DNA of 64,000 bases. Origin: Metridium senile. Lineage: Eukaryota; Cnidaria; Anthozoa; Actiniaria; Metridiidae. Made by a program: the position numbers and the translations under genes. Below are positions 24,117 through 35,570 of this stretch, in pieces. Under the pieces are notes generated by a model. That model did no database searches and was not told the origin of the DNA. It saw nothing but the letters and a program-made list of their open reading frames with translations. Each line of letters begins with the position of its first letter. The first letter of the stretch is position 1. The stretch spans positions 9,581,738-9,645,737 of the forward strand of contig OX459102.1 of NCBI GenBank assembly GCA_949775045.1. Reading direction: 5' to 3'.

Positions 24117-24800
24117 AGCTTGGGATTTAGTTTGGGAAGGAGCGACATTAAACAATGTCAAATTTAATATAAATTTTCATAAATAAATCAAGAAAGATAA
24201 TGGTGTATGACGTAAGGTCTATTTTTCAGTAAAATAAACACCTTGTTATACTTTAAACTTGTTGATTTAGTTTATTGTTTTTCAATTTCAGTTTTACACA
24301 CATGCGCAGTGACAAAGAAATGCCTCCCACACGCGTAAGAATATGCCCCTATAACGAAGCAAATGAAATTCCGAAACAGTGCGTAAATTCTACGTACCTG
24401 TTTCGACGATAGTCCCGATGATTGTAATAATATACCTCATTCCTATTCATGGAGAGGGATGTTAGTGATATAACGTCCCTCTTAAAACAATTGATCCCGA
24501 GGTGATCATGGTATTATCTCAGTAATAGTATTTTTATAAACACGTACGAATGTGCTTCCTGTTGTAACACTAAAAACTAACGCACACTATTATCTAGCAA
24601 ATGTAACGCGACAGAATTTGAATAGTTATTTGATCAGATATGTTGATTGACAAAATAAAATAACTAATATTTCGGTTTACAAGTTATACTTTTTTTTATT
24701 CATTTACAATTCTATTTGAATTCTACTCAATTTATTTACAAGTATTAGATGTATATTTCCAACGTTGTAAAATGTACAGTATTTTAATTCTTGAAATTGT
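24117..24800. repeat. 3' flank duplicated downstream of copies 1 and 2
   Basis: The block starting GGGATTTAGTTTGGGAAGGA is repeated at about 34485-35560 with high identity, interrupted there by insertions. It marks the right side of the duplicated CniFL unit. Confidence 0.85.
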
Positions 24801-24827
24801 TCAATGATAAATAATATCAACCTCGTT

Positions 24828-24916
24828 CCCAGGGCTCTGTCCCTTCGCTCTTGCATGGATGGGGCGGGTAATGCCCCACTAAAAAGCGAAGGGAGAGGAC
24901 CTTGGGAACGAGGTTG
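24828..24916. mobile_element. MITE with CAACCTCGTTCCCAGG ends
   Basis: The ends CAACCTCGTTCCCAGG and CTTGGGAACGAGGTTG are inverted, and the inner parts CTTCGCT / AGCGAAG also pair. A left-end remnant is at 35995 in the duplicated block, so the insertion predates the duplication. Confidence 0.8.
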
Positions 24917-24920
24917 AAAT

Positions 24921-25108
24921 AATATAGAAAATAGACCTTTACAGAGTTCCGTTCAGTGACCACGAATAATAGTTCCAAGTCGAGGTTCGAGTTGCTGCGC
25001 ATAGCAAAACTATAATTTATTTTATCATGTGCAGCAACGCGAACCTCTACTTGGAACTATCATTCGTGCTCACTGAACAGAATTGTGGAAAGGACTATTC
25101 GATATTAT
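24921..25108. mobile_element. palindromic element, ~80-bp arms
   Basis: AATAATAGTTCCAAGTCGAG in the left arm pairs with CTCTACTTGGAACTATCATT in the right arm. The outer parts GTTCAGTGACCACGAAT and TTCGTGCTCACTGAAC pair with one mismatch. Class unknown. Confidence 0.75.
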
Positions 25109-25129
25109 AAGTGAAGACGAAATGGAGGT

Positions 25130-25285
25130 TCATCTTAATCGATATGTTCACCGAGAGTTCACTTCTTTAGCCCTTTGGGTTGTCTCTCTTGCACCCTCCA
25201 TCTACTCTTTTCCATTTTTCACTGTACATTTATCATGTGTATATGATATGTGGTAAATAAAAACCTTTGAACCTTTGAAGCCTGA
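25130..25285 (+). mobile_element. possible non-LTR retrotransposon 3' tail
   Basis: A pyrimidine-rich stretch leads to GTAAATAAAAACCTTTGAAC and a duplicated CTTTGAA. This resembles a LINE 3' end with short tail repeats. No reverse transcriptase is present, and the call rests on the tail alone. Confidence 0.3.
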
Positions 25286-25329
25286 GGAGAATACTTGTTG
25301 TTTTTTTACTTTTGTGTTATTATTGATCG

Positions 25330-27485
25330 TCTTTTTATACAGTCAATGTCATGAACATTGTCCAAGTAAAATACAGATTAACACGGTCTACAATAAGTAA
25401 GATCAGCTTTATATTATATACAGTTAATGTCATGAACGTTGTCCACGTAAAGTAGAGATTAACACTACAACAAGTAAGATCAGCTTTATATTATATACAG
25501 TCAATGTCATGAACGTTGTCCACGTAAAGTAGAGATTAACACTACAACAAGTGAGATCAGCTTTATATTATGTACAGTCAATGTCACGAATGTTGTCCAC
25601 GTAAAGTAGAGATTAACACTACAACAAGTGAGATCAGCTTTATATTATATACAGTCAATGTCATGAACGTTGTCCACGTAAAGTAGAGATTAACACTACA
25701 ACAAGTGAGATTCGATCAGCTTTATATTATATACAGTCAATGTCATGAACGTTGTCCACGTAAAGTAGAGATTAACACTACAACAAGTGAGATCAGCTTT
25801 ATATTATATACAGTCAATGTCATGAACGTTGTCCACGTAAAGTAGAGATTAACACTACAACAAGTGAGATCAGCCTTATATTATATACAGTCAATGTCAT
25901 GAACGTTGTCCACGTAAAGTAGAGATTAACACTACAACAAGTGAGATCAGCTTTATATTATATACAGTCAATGTCATGAACGTTGTCCACGTAAAGTAGA
26001 GATTAACACTACAACAAGTGAGATCAGCTTTATATTATGTACAGTCAATGTCACGAATGTTGTCCACGTAAAGTAGAGATTAACACTACAACAAGTGAGA
26101 TCAGCTTTATATTATATACAGTCAATGTCATGAACGTTGTCCACGTAAAGTAGAGATTAACACTACAACAAGTGAGATTCGATCAGCTTTATATTATATA
26201 CAGTCAATGTCATGAACGTTGTCCACGTAAAGTAGAGATTAACACTACAACAAGTGAGATCAGCTTTATATTATATACAGTCAATGTCATGAACGTTGTC
26301 CACGTAAAGTAGAGATTAACACTACAACAAGTGAGATCAGCTTTATATTATGTACAGTCAATGTCACGAATGTTGTCCACGTAAAGTAGAGATTAACACT
26401 ACAACAAGTGAGATCAGCTTTATATTATATACAGTCAATGTCATGAACGTTGTCCACGTAAAGTAGAGATTAACACTACAACAAGTGAGATTCGATCAGC
26501 TTTATATTATATACAGTCAATGTCATGAACGTTGTCCACGTAAAGTAGAGATTAACACTACAACAAGTGAGATCAGCTTTATATTATATACAGTCAATGT
26601 CATGAACGTTGTCCACGTAAAGTAGAGATTAACACTACAACAAGTGAGATCAGCCTTATATTATATACAGTCAATGTCATGAACGTTGTCCACGTAAAGT
26701 AGAGATTAACACTACAACAAGTGAGATCAGCTTGATATTATATACAGTCAATGTCATGAACGTTGTCCAAGTAAAGTAGAGATTAACACTACAACAAGTG
26801 AGATCAGCTTTATATGATATACAGTCAATGTCATTAACGTTGTCCAAGTAAAGTAGAGATTAACACTACAACAAGTGAGATCAGCTTTATATTATATACA
26901 GTCAATGTCATGAACGTTGTCCACGTAAAGTAGAGATTAACACTACAACAAGTGAGATCAGCTTTATATTATGTACAGTCAATGTCACGAATGTTGCCCA
27001 CGTAAAGTAGAGATTAACACTACAACAAGTGAGATCAGCTTTATATTATATACAGTCAATGTCATGAACGTTGTCCACGTAAAGTAGAGATTAACACTAC
27101 AACAAGTGAGATTCGATCAGCTTTATATTATATACAGTCAATGTCATGAACGTTGTCCACGTAAAGTAGAGATTAACACTACAACAAGTGAGATCAGCTT
27201 TATATTATATACAGTCAATGTCATGAACGTTGTCCACGTAAAGTAGAGATTAACACTACAACAAGTGAGATCAGCCTTATATTATATACAGTCAATGTCA
27301 TGAACGTTGTCCACGTAAAGTAGAGATTAACACTACAACAAGTGAGATCAGCTTTATATTATATACAGTCAATGTCATGAACGTTGTCCAAGTAAAGTAG
27401 AGATTAACACTACAACAAGTGAGATCAGCTTTATATGATATACAGTCAATGTCATTAACGTTGTCCAAGTAAAGTAGAGCTAGAT
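25330..27485. repeat. 77-bp satellite array with higher-order structure
   Basis: About 28 tandem units of 77 bp (cores CAGTCAATGTCATGAACGTT, GTCCACGTAAAGTAGAGATT and AACACTACAACAAGTGAGAT). Variants are shared in sets: a TCACGAATG unit is always followed by an 82-bp unit with an ATTCGATCAG insertion. The variant recurs at about 25575, 26040, 26352 and 26974, which gives higher-order blocks of 6, 4 and 8 units. It separates CniFL copies 1 and 2. Confidence 0.95.
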
Positions 27486-27572
27486 TACCACTACAACAAC
27501 AAAAAAAGCGTGTGGAATGAATGTTTCCGCGTTGCATCAAATGTGTTTGAAGTCGACAGTTGATTGCCGAAA

Positions 27573-27660
27573 CGGAAAAAAACCGTCAAAGCCTTCTTTG
27601 AGAAAGGAGATGTGTTTGTCAATTTACCTACAGGCTTTGGTAAGTCACTGATTTATCGCT
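27573..27660 (+). pseudogene. fragment of a RecQ-like helicase (motif I)
   Basis: The frame from 27573 encodes KAFFEKGDVFVNLPTGFGKS, then LIYRS. The LPTGxGKS sequence is the Walker A / motif I of RecQ-type DEAH helicases, which are common as dispersed copies in cnidarian genomes. The frame closes at 27726 without further helicase motifs, and a stop lies a few codons upstream of 27573. It is probably a transposed or retrocopied fragment. Confidence 0.6.
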
Positions 27661-28440
27661 CCACACGCTTTCACATAAACATTCTTTTCGTTCGACGCCA
27701 TGTTAGATTTGTAAACGGGAAAGACTGAGGCGAGTAATCGAACCAATGGGAGGACTCGTTAGAATTTGAAAGCTCAACAGCCAATCAGCATCTATATTAT
27801 ATATTTTCCTGCTATTCGCTGGGGGTCAGTCAGAACACGAATATGTTCGTTATTTCGCAGATGGTTATTACGGGGAATAAACCGGATGTAACGCAGGCTA
27901 ACAATTTACTAAAAAAAAGATTTGTAATGTTTTAGCTTTTTCTTCAAAACTTAGTTTTAACTGAAATCATTTATAAAAGAAAAAGAAAAAAACCTAACCA
28001 TGATTTGTAGCCACCAGTCGGCTTTTGAGAGGATTTTTTGTCGGTTTAACTTTCATGAAACAACATCTTCAGTTTGTTTTTTCCTTTGTCGTTGCATTGT
28101 AGCTGAATCCATTGCCGATCGCTTGCCGAACTTCACGTGCAAAGTCCTTACTTCTTCATTGTTAGCTTTTATTAGTAGAGAACTCTGTTTAGATTTGTAT
28201 ATATGTGCTTCCTGACAGCATTGAATTGATCATCGAAAAACAAGTAATTTGATCACCACGAGGTTGATTGAAATGGTAAGTTTGACTCATTTGTCGTTCA
28301 GCAGATTTCTTTTCGCTTTCTTATTGGCTAAGCGTACGCTGAGCTACAAAATGGCTTTTTAGTCGCGCGTAATAAGATTCACTTTTGTTAAAATAAACTT
28401 TACATTACGTTAAAAACCGTGTCGGTATCGAATTCAAGGA

Positions 28441-28582
28441 AAATTCATTGTCCGACTCGGGAATTCCACATTAAATTCACTCGTAAAGACGATATCGCAT
28501 GCACTCATCGCTCCGCGATTCGTGCGATATCGTCTTTACTCGTGCATTCAATGTGGAATTCCACTCGTCGGCCAATGAATTT
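28441..28582. mobile_element. palindromic MITE, ~60-bp arms
   Basis: AAATTCATTG...GGAATTCCACATT pairs with AATGTGGAATTCC...CAATGAATTT. The inner arm GTAAAGACGATATCGCATGC pairs with GTGCGATATCGTCTTTAC. The rest of 27730-28760 shows no gene. Confidence 0.8.
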
Positions 28583-29140
28583 ACCTATAATATCAATCAT
28601 GCATAATGGATTGTTTTATAACTTGGTAATAATTTTTTTATTTTATGAGCGTTTCTTTGTAGTCAGCGGAGTTGCAAATAATGTGCAACATATCATGCAT
28701 CGAGTCTCCGCTGACCACCAAATAACACAGGCTATAACTACACACTTTTGTTGATTTAGAGGAAATATTGTAAATTTGTTTGATAATAAAACATATCTAC
28801 CCCTTACACGTTATGTGAGATTTAGTTTTAAATTATTTACAATAATATAGAATTTTTAAATATAGAGGTACCTCTATTAAGCGATCACCCTCGGGATTTT
28901 CTTAAGTGGCCGCTTAATAGAGGTTGGCCGCTTAATAGAGGTTGGCCGCTGAATAGAGAATAGAATTTAGGTATAGGATTAGATTTGGAGCTTTTAATTG
29001 AGGACCTAAAACAATAAGCGCATTCGTACGTGTTTATAAAAATAACCTCTTCAATCTCTTCTGAGCAGGACGGGGTATTGCTTAGAGTGGTTAAAAAAAT
29101 GTTTGTTTCTGTTAAAGCTTGACCTGGCATTGATTCAAAT

Positions 29141-30630
29141 CGGGAGACCTGATTTACCGAGTTGGACTTCGAGTTCGAGTTTGAGTTGGACCTCGAGTTG
29201 GACTTCGAGTTACAGTTCCAATACTAGTTGAAAGCCGAATTAAAATTAGACTAAAATAATTGAATTAGGCTGAAGATATGAATGGAATCAAATTGAAATT
29301 TGAAATTAGGCCGCTTAGTATAGATATGATCTTTTTTGCAACTTCATCATATTTTCCAACTATCTTTTTTCAGTTGATGAAAACTACATGCTATAAATGG
29401 TAAAACGATAAAACGACATTGTCATGATCAAAAATCAAAACGATTGGAATCTGTCAGACGAGCAGATCAATCAAATTCTGCTATATTTCATCTACACATG
29501 TGTTCATTTTGTTTCTAGCGGTTTTAAAATTACAATTCGTGCAAAATACGACTGTGTTGAGTTCTAATTACGCATGCAAATTCAAAGGTCATTCAGATTG
29601 TCAACCAACATTGTACCTTGCGTTACTCGTAATAAAATATTTTTTCTAACATTTTTGTCCCCGTATAGATTTGTGTAATATGAAGATATAAGACATTTTT
29701 AATTCTGTTTTAAACCACAAATCAATGGATCAAGAGTACCTCCCGTCCTTTTGAGAGTATTTGTAGCCATTAATTACCGGGAACTCAACCGGGAATCGCA
29801 GGCAGTTTGAAAGGCCAGCTTTTGATGAAGACGATAAGTAAGTTGGTCCAAACAATTCTTCTATGATAAGGGAATTCCTCTGTATTTGTGTAATATCGGC
29901 GAATGCTAATCTTGCTACACTGTCGTTTTATGATTAAGTACATCTTGCGTTTCGAACGACCCTGCCGGAACGCGCCTTGGCCAACACGTACTATTGCCAA
30001 GTAAGATTAATCAATACTTTGATGTAATATACAAAGTGATCAGAAACACATGCGATAAAATTGAAACAATTGACGGAAATAGTTTTCGCTTACCGTTACC
30101 AGAAGGGACATCCGCATAGCTTCTTTTGCTCATGATGTTTTAAAGACGTAAAACGAACTCGTGTTCAGCTGGAAAATCTGACTATATCTGAACCTCGTGC
30201 AGGTTTTATAACTTTGTTCCTGTTAGACCAAACTCCGAATGATGCGAGTCGAAATGAAAGTGTGAGGGGGACGGGCAATACGGCGAATAGTATAATGATA
30301 ACGGGGAATAATGTTTTTTGGACTGATTTTCATATAACGATAGCCTATTGTTTGTAGCCTGAAAAGTGACTTTTATTCATTTAAATAGGCCGTATATAAA
30401 AATATACACATGGAAAGATGACCCATGATAAGCGTAATTACCTTGTTCAGTTAGATATTCGTATAAGACTCTGACCGGAGTCACGAAAAAAAGTCATAAC
30501 CCAACAAGCGAATCGTATATAAGTATATTTGTATTGCACTGTAACTTGAACTGTACCGGTAACTCGAAGTCCAACTCGAAGTCCAACTCAAACTCGAACT
30601 CGAAGTCCAACTCGGCGATCCGGGAACCCC
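29141..30630. mobile_element. 1.49-kb fold-back element defined by internal empty sites
   Basis: The duplicated flank reads CATTGATTCAAATTAGATAC before copy 1 (about 18580-18600) and before copy 3 (about 36265-36290). Before copy 2 it is broken after ATTCAAAT by 1490 bases and resumes after ATGCAAAT (30631-30638), an 8-bp direct repeat with one mismatch. Inside the ends, CCGAGTTGGACTTCGAGTTC pairs with the complement at about 30590-30615. The arms consist of GAGTT(C/G/T) hexamer-like repeats. No transposase frame is seen. Confidence 0.85.
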
Positions 30631-31236
30631 ATGCAAATTAAATACCAAAATAGTACCTCGACCCATAGGGCTTGCAGCCAGGGTGATCAGGTTTAGTATA
30701 TTCCAGAATAAAACACAAGCAGACATAATTCACTGTCTTGTAATTAACTATTGTTAGCTATCTTTATTCACTAAGTCAGTTCAAAGCGATTACACTTTTG
30801 TTAACAAGATAAAAGTATTTGATATTTTAGAGCACCAGGAAGTAACAATGTTATTTTGTAACATGAATTTACATGTAGGAAAAAATATTATCATAGTGAT
30901 AAAGACCGTCTTCTGTGATTGGTAGAAGTTCACCTACTGACCTAACTATATCGCATACACTCACGTATTGTGTTGTCTCGAACTATTTAAAGACTTTTAA
31001 GTCTGAATTAAAATTCAGTAGAACTTGGAACAACCGATTACCTCTCCGTCTTCACCAATAGTTCGTCTAATAGTTTCTAGTTTACACTACTGACCGATAA
31101 AGTCGTTTAGTCAATTCCATCTTTAAAGTTTACTATCATCCTAACAACTGATGACCATTTTTTTGTTATTATTATATTTTTAATATTACTATGATGTAAT
31201 TACATAACTTGTCTAAGCCTGTAGGGGACTAACTGT

Positions 31237-31245
31237 TATAAATAG
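31237..31245 (+). promoter_or_regulatory. TATA box of CniFL copy 2
   Basis: TATAAATAG lies 73 bases before the ATG, in the conserved promoter block. It is closer to the consensus than the CATAAATAG of copies 1 and 3. Confidence 0.65.
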
Positions 31246-31309
31246 CACAGACAAGGTTTTAGGTCAGTACTTGGTATCTCATAAGCAGCTATTACACAGT
31301 GCTGTAAAA

Positions 31310-33424
31310 ATGAGCCTTGATCAGAAGTTCTCCAACTCTTGTAGCAAGACTTCTAAGTTTACTGTCTTCACTTGTATTGTAACTTTATTGATATGCTGTG
31401 GAGGTCTTGTACGTATTGAATTGATTCTAAATGACCGAGTCAACCAGCTTGAAGAGAAGATTAACACAATACATGTCAGCGACGTGAATGTTGCTGCGAC
31501 TATCGACTATGGTGGTACAACAAAGTCAAGAATTGAAGAAGGCATTGCTAGTTCACGAGAAACATACCAAAGAGAGAAACGACAAGGTTCTGGACATGTT
31601 TGTAATGATGAAAATTGTTTGCAGAAGAAAGAACATGACGAAGTAAATTACCAAGAAAACGTCGATCGAACGAGAACAAGAAGAGATGTATCATTGGAAG
31701 AACTCGTGAATAAAACAAAGGAAGAATTGAGAAAACAAATGTTTCAGAAAATATACCAAGAAGTTCGAAAGGCCATATCAACACAGCAAGGATTCAAATA
31801 TTTGGTTGCTATCCCAGGCCCTCGCGGACCACGTGGACCGCCTGGAAATAAAGGAACAAAGGGCATGCCGGGAAGGAGAGGAAAACGTGGACCACGTGGT
31901 ATTCAAGGAAATCCTGGGATGAATGGAAAACCTGGTCCCCGAGGTACGCCGGGACCGAAGGGAGATCCTGGACCATCATTAGCAGCTCCATCTGTATTGA
32001 TTTCACCTTCCCATTTGATCGTCAATGAAAGCCAGTCTGCCATCTTGCATTGTTCTGCAAGTGGTTATCCACGACCTGTCGCTGTTTGGAGTAAAGTCAA
32101 CGGTTCTTTATTAACAGACAGAACAACAGTTGATGGTAGTGGGAAACTCGAGATTAAGAAGGTCACGTCAGATGACTCAGGAATCTATGAGTGTAATTCA
32201 TCCAACATTCTCGGTAAAACACAAACCAAAGCTACAATCGAGGTAAACTATCTACCAAGACTGACATTGAACAAAGGACCAATCTACATCAAGACAGGAA
32301 GTGACGTCACTCTGCCTGCATGTCACGTGACAGGTCATCCTAAGCCCAGGGTCACGTGGTCCAAGTCTATTGGTTTGTTACTAACTAATCGTACTCTTAT
32401 CAAGGATGGACAGTTGACGTTGTTGAGATCCAACAAAGATGATTCTGGAACATATTTGTGTAAAGCAGAGAATCTTCTTGGATCTGCTTTTGCCTGGTCA
32501 GTGGTTGTTGTTGTTGAGGTGCCTGTTTTTATTGTGAAACCGCCTTCTTTCTTCAATAAGACAGTAGGGAAAATGATAACATTTCAATGCAGAGCAAAAG
32601 GTGACCCTCAGCCGGTCATCAGCTGGAAAAAAGTAAATGGCGTTCTTCCAGCCGGTAGAAATGAAATAAAAGACGGTTCTTTGATTCTGAGAGACTTGAT
32701 AAAAACAGATTCAGGTGTATATATATGCACTGCTACGAGTGCTGGTGTGTCTGATACAAATATAAAAGTAACACTAAGTGTTTTCTATGGAGACTGTTCA
32801 GATATCTATAAGAAAGGAGAGAGACGTAACGGTGTGTACACAATAAAACCTGACGACCAAGGCACCTTTCAAGTCTACTGTGACATGACAACTGACAGTG
32901 GGGGGTGGACTGTGTTCCAAAGAAGAAAAGACGGATCAGTAGACTTTTATCGCAACTGGCAAGACTACACTGAAATAGGTTTTGGAAACCTGAATGGCGA
33001 GTTTTGGTTGGGAAATGACTACATTCATCGACTGACAGCAAGAACAGCCGTGAGCCTTCGTGTCGACCTGGGGGACTGGGATGGAACCAAGATTTATGCC
33101 AAATATGGTAGTTTTAGTGTTGGTGATGAATCAGACAAGTACAGACTGAGGGTAGGCTCGTATACAGGTAATGCTGGGGATTCACTAGCTAGGCAAAACA
33201 ACATGGCCTTTACTACAAAAGATAGAGATAACGACATTTACAGTGACAATTGTGCTGTTACATATACCGGTGCCTGGTGGTATCAAGGTTGCTATGATTC
33301 TAATCTAAATGGAAAATATCTTGGAAATAGAATAGACCTAAAAGGCATCTGTTGGGATAAATATAAGACAGCCCATTCTCTAAAAACAACTGAGATGAAA
33401 CTACGTCCATCACAATTTCCATGA
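31310..33424 (+). CDS. CniFL-type collagen-Ig-fibrinogen membrane lectin, copy 2
   Basis: Intronless, 704 aa, with the same plan as copy 1: signal-anchor helix about 17-34, basic sites REKR (88-91) and RTRR (122-125), 18 uninterrupted Gly-X-Y triplets from residue 170, three Ig domains and a fibrinogen domain from about residue 495 with DRDND and the WWYQGC...NG signature. Differences from copy 1 include two fewer collagen triplets, a full-length Ig3 start ([12 protein letters not shown]), a DSGGW in place of DGGGW in the fibrinogen domain, one residue inserted after DYTE and one missing before the NCAV motif. The N-terminal 60 residues are nearly identical to copies 1 and 3. The role is inferred as surface or shed lectin-type recognition. 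Upstream DNA carries the 1.49-kb insertion. Confidence 0.9.
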   Translation: MSLDQKFSNSCSKTSKFTVFTCIVTLLICCGGLVRIELILNDRVNQLEEKINTIHVSDVNVAATIDYGGTTKSRIEEGIASSRETYQREKRQGSGHVCNDENCLQKKEHDEVNYQENVDRTRTRRDVSLEELVNKTKEELRKQMFQKIYQEVRKAISTQQGFKYLVAIPGPRGPRGPPGNKGTKGMPGRRGKRGPRGIQGNPGMNGKPGPRGTPGPKGDPGPSLAAPSVLISPSHLIVNESQSAILHCSASGYPRPVAVWSKVNGSLLTDRTTVDGSGKLEIKKVTSDDSGIYECNSSNILGKTQTKATIEVNYLPRLTLNKGPIYIKTGSDVTLPACHVTGHPKPRVTWSKSIGLLLTNRTLIKDGQLTLLRSNKDDSGTYLCKAENLLGSAFAWSVVVVVEVPVFIVKPPSFFNKTVGKMITFQCRAKGDPQPVISWKKVNGVLPAGRNEIKDGSLILRDLIKTDSGVYICTATSAGVSDTNIKVTLSVFYGDCSDIYKKGERRNGVYTIKPDDQGTFQVYCDMTTDSGGWTVFQRRKDGSVDFYRNWQDYTEIGFGNLNGEFWLGNDYIHRLTARTAVSLRVDLGDWDGTKIYAKYGSFSVGDESDKYRLRVGSYTGNAGDSLARQNNMAFTTKDRDNDIYSDNCAVTYTGAWWYQGCYDSNLNGKYLGNRIDLKGICWDKYKTAHSLKTTEMKLRPSQFP

Positions 33425-33513
33425 AATGTTTTCCATGTGTGTATCACATTTATATGGATATAAGACTATATATTGTGATGTAGGTTTGCCATTTATTTAA
33501 ACTTAAGTAGTTT

Positions 33514-33549
33514 AGACGTTTCGATTGCTTACTGCAATCTTCATCATGA
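33514..33549 (-). ncRNA. hammerhead-like motif
   Basis: The minus strand reads ATGATGA, A, GATTGC, AGTAA, GCAATC, GAAACGTC. Stem II is a perfect 6-bp helix, followed by GAAAC and a GUC triplet. The first C of the CUGAUGA box is replaced by A. It resembles the minimal hammerheads with tiny stem III known from Penelope-like elements and retrozymes, and is probably a decayed copy. Confidence 0.4.
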
Positions 33550-34027
33550 TCAGTACAATGACAGGCTATGCTTTCCGTTTAGCAGTCTTTAGTACACAAT
33601 AAGGAATTGGAGGTGTTCTTTAATACTACTCGTTAAAACCTTGAGATTTTTGGTTGTCGATCAAAAATGTGGTGCATCAGACAAGTTCCTTCTGCTCAAC
33701 AAATACAAAAGGTTTTTATGAGTTTGTCGCAAAAAGTAAGCTCACAGTAAAAACGTCTCAAAATACTTTTGATGTTAAAATTGAGAATAGTAAGATAAAA
33801 CAAGAAGGAATTATAAAATAGAATTAAAATTAAATTAAAAAAAATACGGAAAAAATATATATAACTGAAAGATGAAAATGAACAAAAAATAGAAATTAGA
33901 AAATATTAAAAAGTAAAAAATAAATAAATAGAAATTAGAAAAAAGTAAAAAATTGTCCGTCTCGTCCGTTTTACGCAAACTCAACGTTAACCACGGTGTG
34001 GTTTTACGCACACTCGTGGTCACACTT

Positions 34028-34155
34028 GGGCCATTTACCGTAGTGAAATGTCAGTAAAACCGTGGTAAACTGATTTTAAGTATAACCGACATTTCCAAAG
34101 GTAAATTTACCTTGGTAAATAATAAAATAAATTCCCATGACATTTATCTATAAAC
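34028..34155. repeat. dispersed repeat shared with 41374-41500
   Basis: Both contain GGCCATTTACCGT(A/G)GTGAAA and GTGGTAAACTGATTTTAAGT. Inner CCAAAGGTAAAT / ACCTTGGTAAAT parts suggest a small palindromic element. Confidence 0.75.
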
Positions 34156-35049
34156 TTAAAATAGTTACTAACATAGAAACTATCAATTTAATAGAATGCT
34201 TTGTCAGAATTATTCAGGAAATGACAAATGATCCCATGACTCGCTGATATGTCAGATACTACGCATCATGCACAGAAACCAACAAACAACAAATATGTTT
34301 GTTTCTAACAACGCTGAAACTAGTAATAAAGTGTTTTATTAATACGTTTAAAAAGAGAAAATTCGTACTAAAAGAGAAAATTCGTTTGCACGAAAAAATC
34401 CACACATTACGCCGTTCGGCGACTTAGGCCGTTTGCACTAGAATTGCAAACAGGAAATAAACAAGCAAATAAATAAATAAATAAGGGATTTAGTTTGGGA
34501 AGGAGCGACATTAAACAATGTTAAATTTAATATAAATTTTCATAAATAAATCATGAAGAAAGATAATGGTGTATGACGTAAGGTCTATTTTTCAGTAAAA
34601 TAAACACCTTGTTATACTTTAAACTTGTTGATTTAGTCAGTTATTGTTTTTCAATTTCAGTTTTACACACATGCGCAGTGATAAACAAATGCCTCCCACA
34701 CGCGTAAGAATATGCCCCTATAACGAAGCAAATGAAATTCCGAAACAGCGTGTAAATTCTACGTACCTGTCTCGACGATAGTCCAGCTGGTTGTAATAAT
34801 ACCTCATAAATAGTAATGAGGGAAAATTAGTTTTTTTAATTTATTAATTTATTAATTTTCCCTCATTCCTATTCATGGAGAGGGATGTTAGCGATAACGT
34901 CCCTCTTAAAACAATTGATCCCGAGGTGATCATGGTATTATCTCAGTTATTGTATTTTTATAAACACGTACGAATGTGCTTCCTGTTGTCACACTAAAAA
35001 CGATTACACACTTTAATATAGCAAATGTAACGCGACAGAATTTGAATAG

Positions 35050-35408
35050 ATACGTATGTGGGTCTGATCCGCGGTTATATGATGTGTGTATAAAGTCCCG
35101 AATTTTTTCGAGCTTCTATAATTGCAATAGCATAAATTACTTATTTCTCCGTGACGATCATAATCATACACACATCATATAACCGCGGATCAGACCCACA
35201 TACGTATCTATATCTCACTCTGTGGTTTATTGAACTCAGCAAAATGACCTCCTACCAACACTTATGTGGCTCCATAGCTCAGTTGATAGAGCATTGCACC
35301 GGTCATGGCTTCAAATCCCGTTGAAGTCCCGAATTTTTTTCGGGCTTCTATAATTGCAATTGCATAAATTGCTTATTTCTCCGCAACGATCATAATCATA
35401 CACACAGC
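35050..35408 (+). mobile_element. tRNA-derived SINE insertion with 10-bp target duplication
   Basis: The paralogous flank of copy 1 (about 24600-24650) is uninterrupted. Here it is split by 359 bases bracketed by ATTTGAATAG (35040-35049 and 35409-35418). The 3' half has a tRNA-like head (TAGCTCAGTTGATAGAGCAT as A box, GCTTCAAATCC as B box, 35270-35325) and a tail, GAAGTCCCGAATTTTTTTCG ... TTGCATAAATTGC. The 5' part carries a second copy of that tail between inverted GTGGGTCTGATCCGCGGTTA arms, so the insertion is composite. Confidence 0.85.
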
Positions 35409-35570
35409 ATTTGAATAGTTAATTGATAAGTTGATTGACAAAATAAAATAACTAATATTTCGGTCTACAAGTTATACTTTTTTTATTCATTTACATTCTA
35501 TTTCAATTCTATTCAATTTATTTACAAGTATTAGATGTATATTTTCGACGTTGTATTAAAATGTACAGTA

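Noticed and set aside
24817..25002. Minus-strand frame after copy 1
   Set aside because: It lies across two palindromic MITEs.
25330..27485. Possible CRISPR-like or regulatory array
   Set aside because: The units are contiguous with no unique spacers, and the genome is eukaryotic. A satellite explains it.
28000..28215. 71-codon ATG frame downstream of the satellite
   Set aside because: No family, no splice context and no support from paralogous flanks.
35270..35335. Functional tRNA gene
   Set aside because: The T-loop and A-box resemble a tRNA, but arms do not pair properly, and the sequence is embedded in an insertion with a target duplication, so it is a SINE head.
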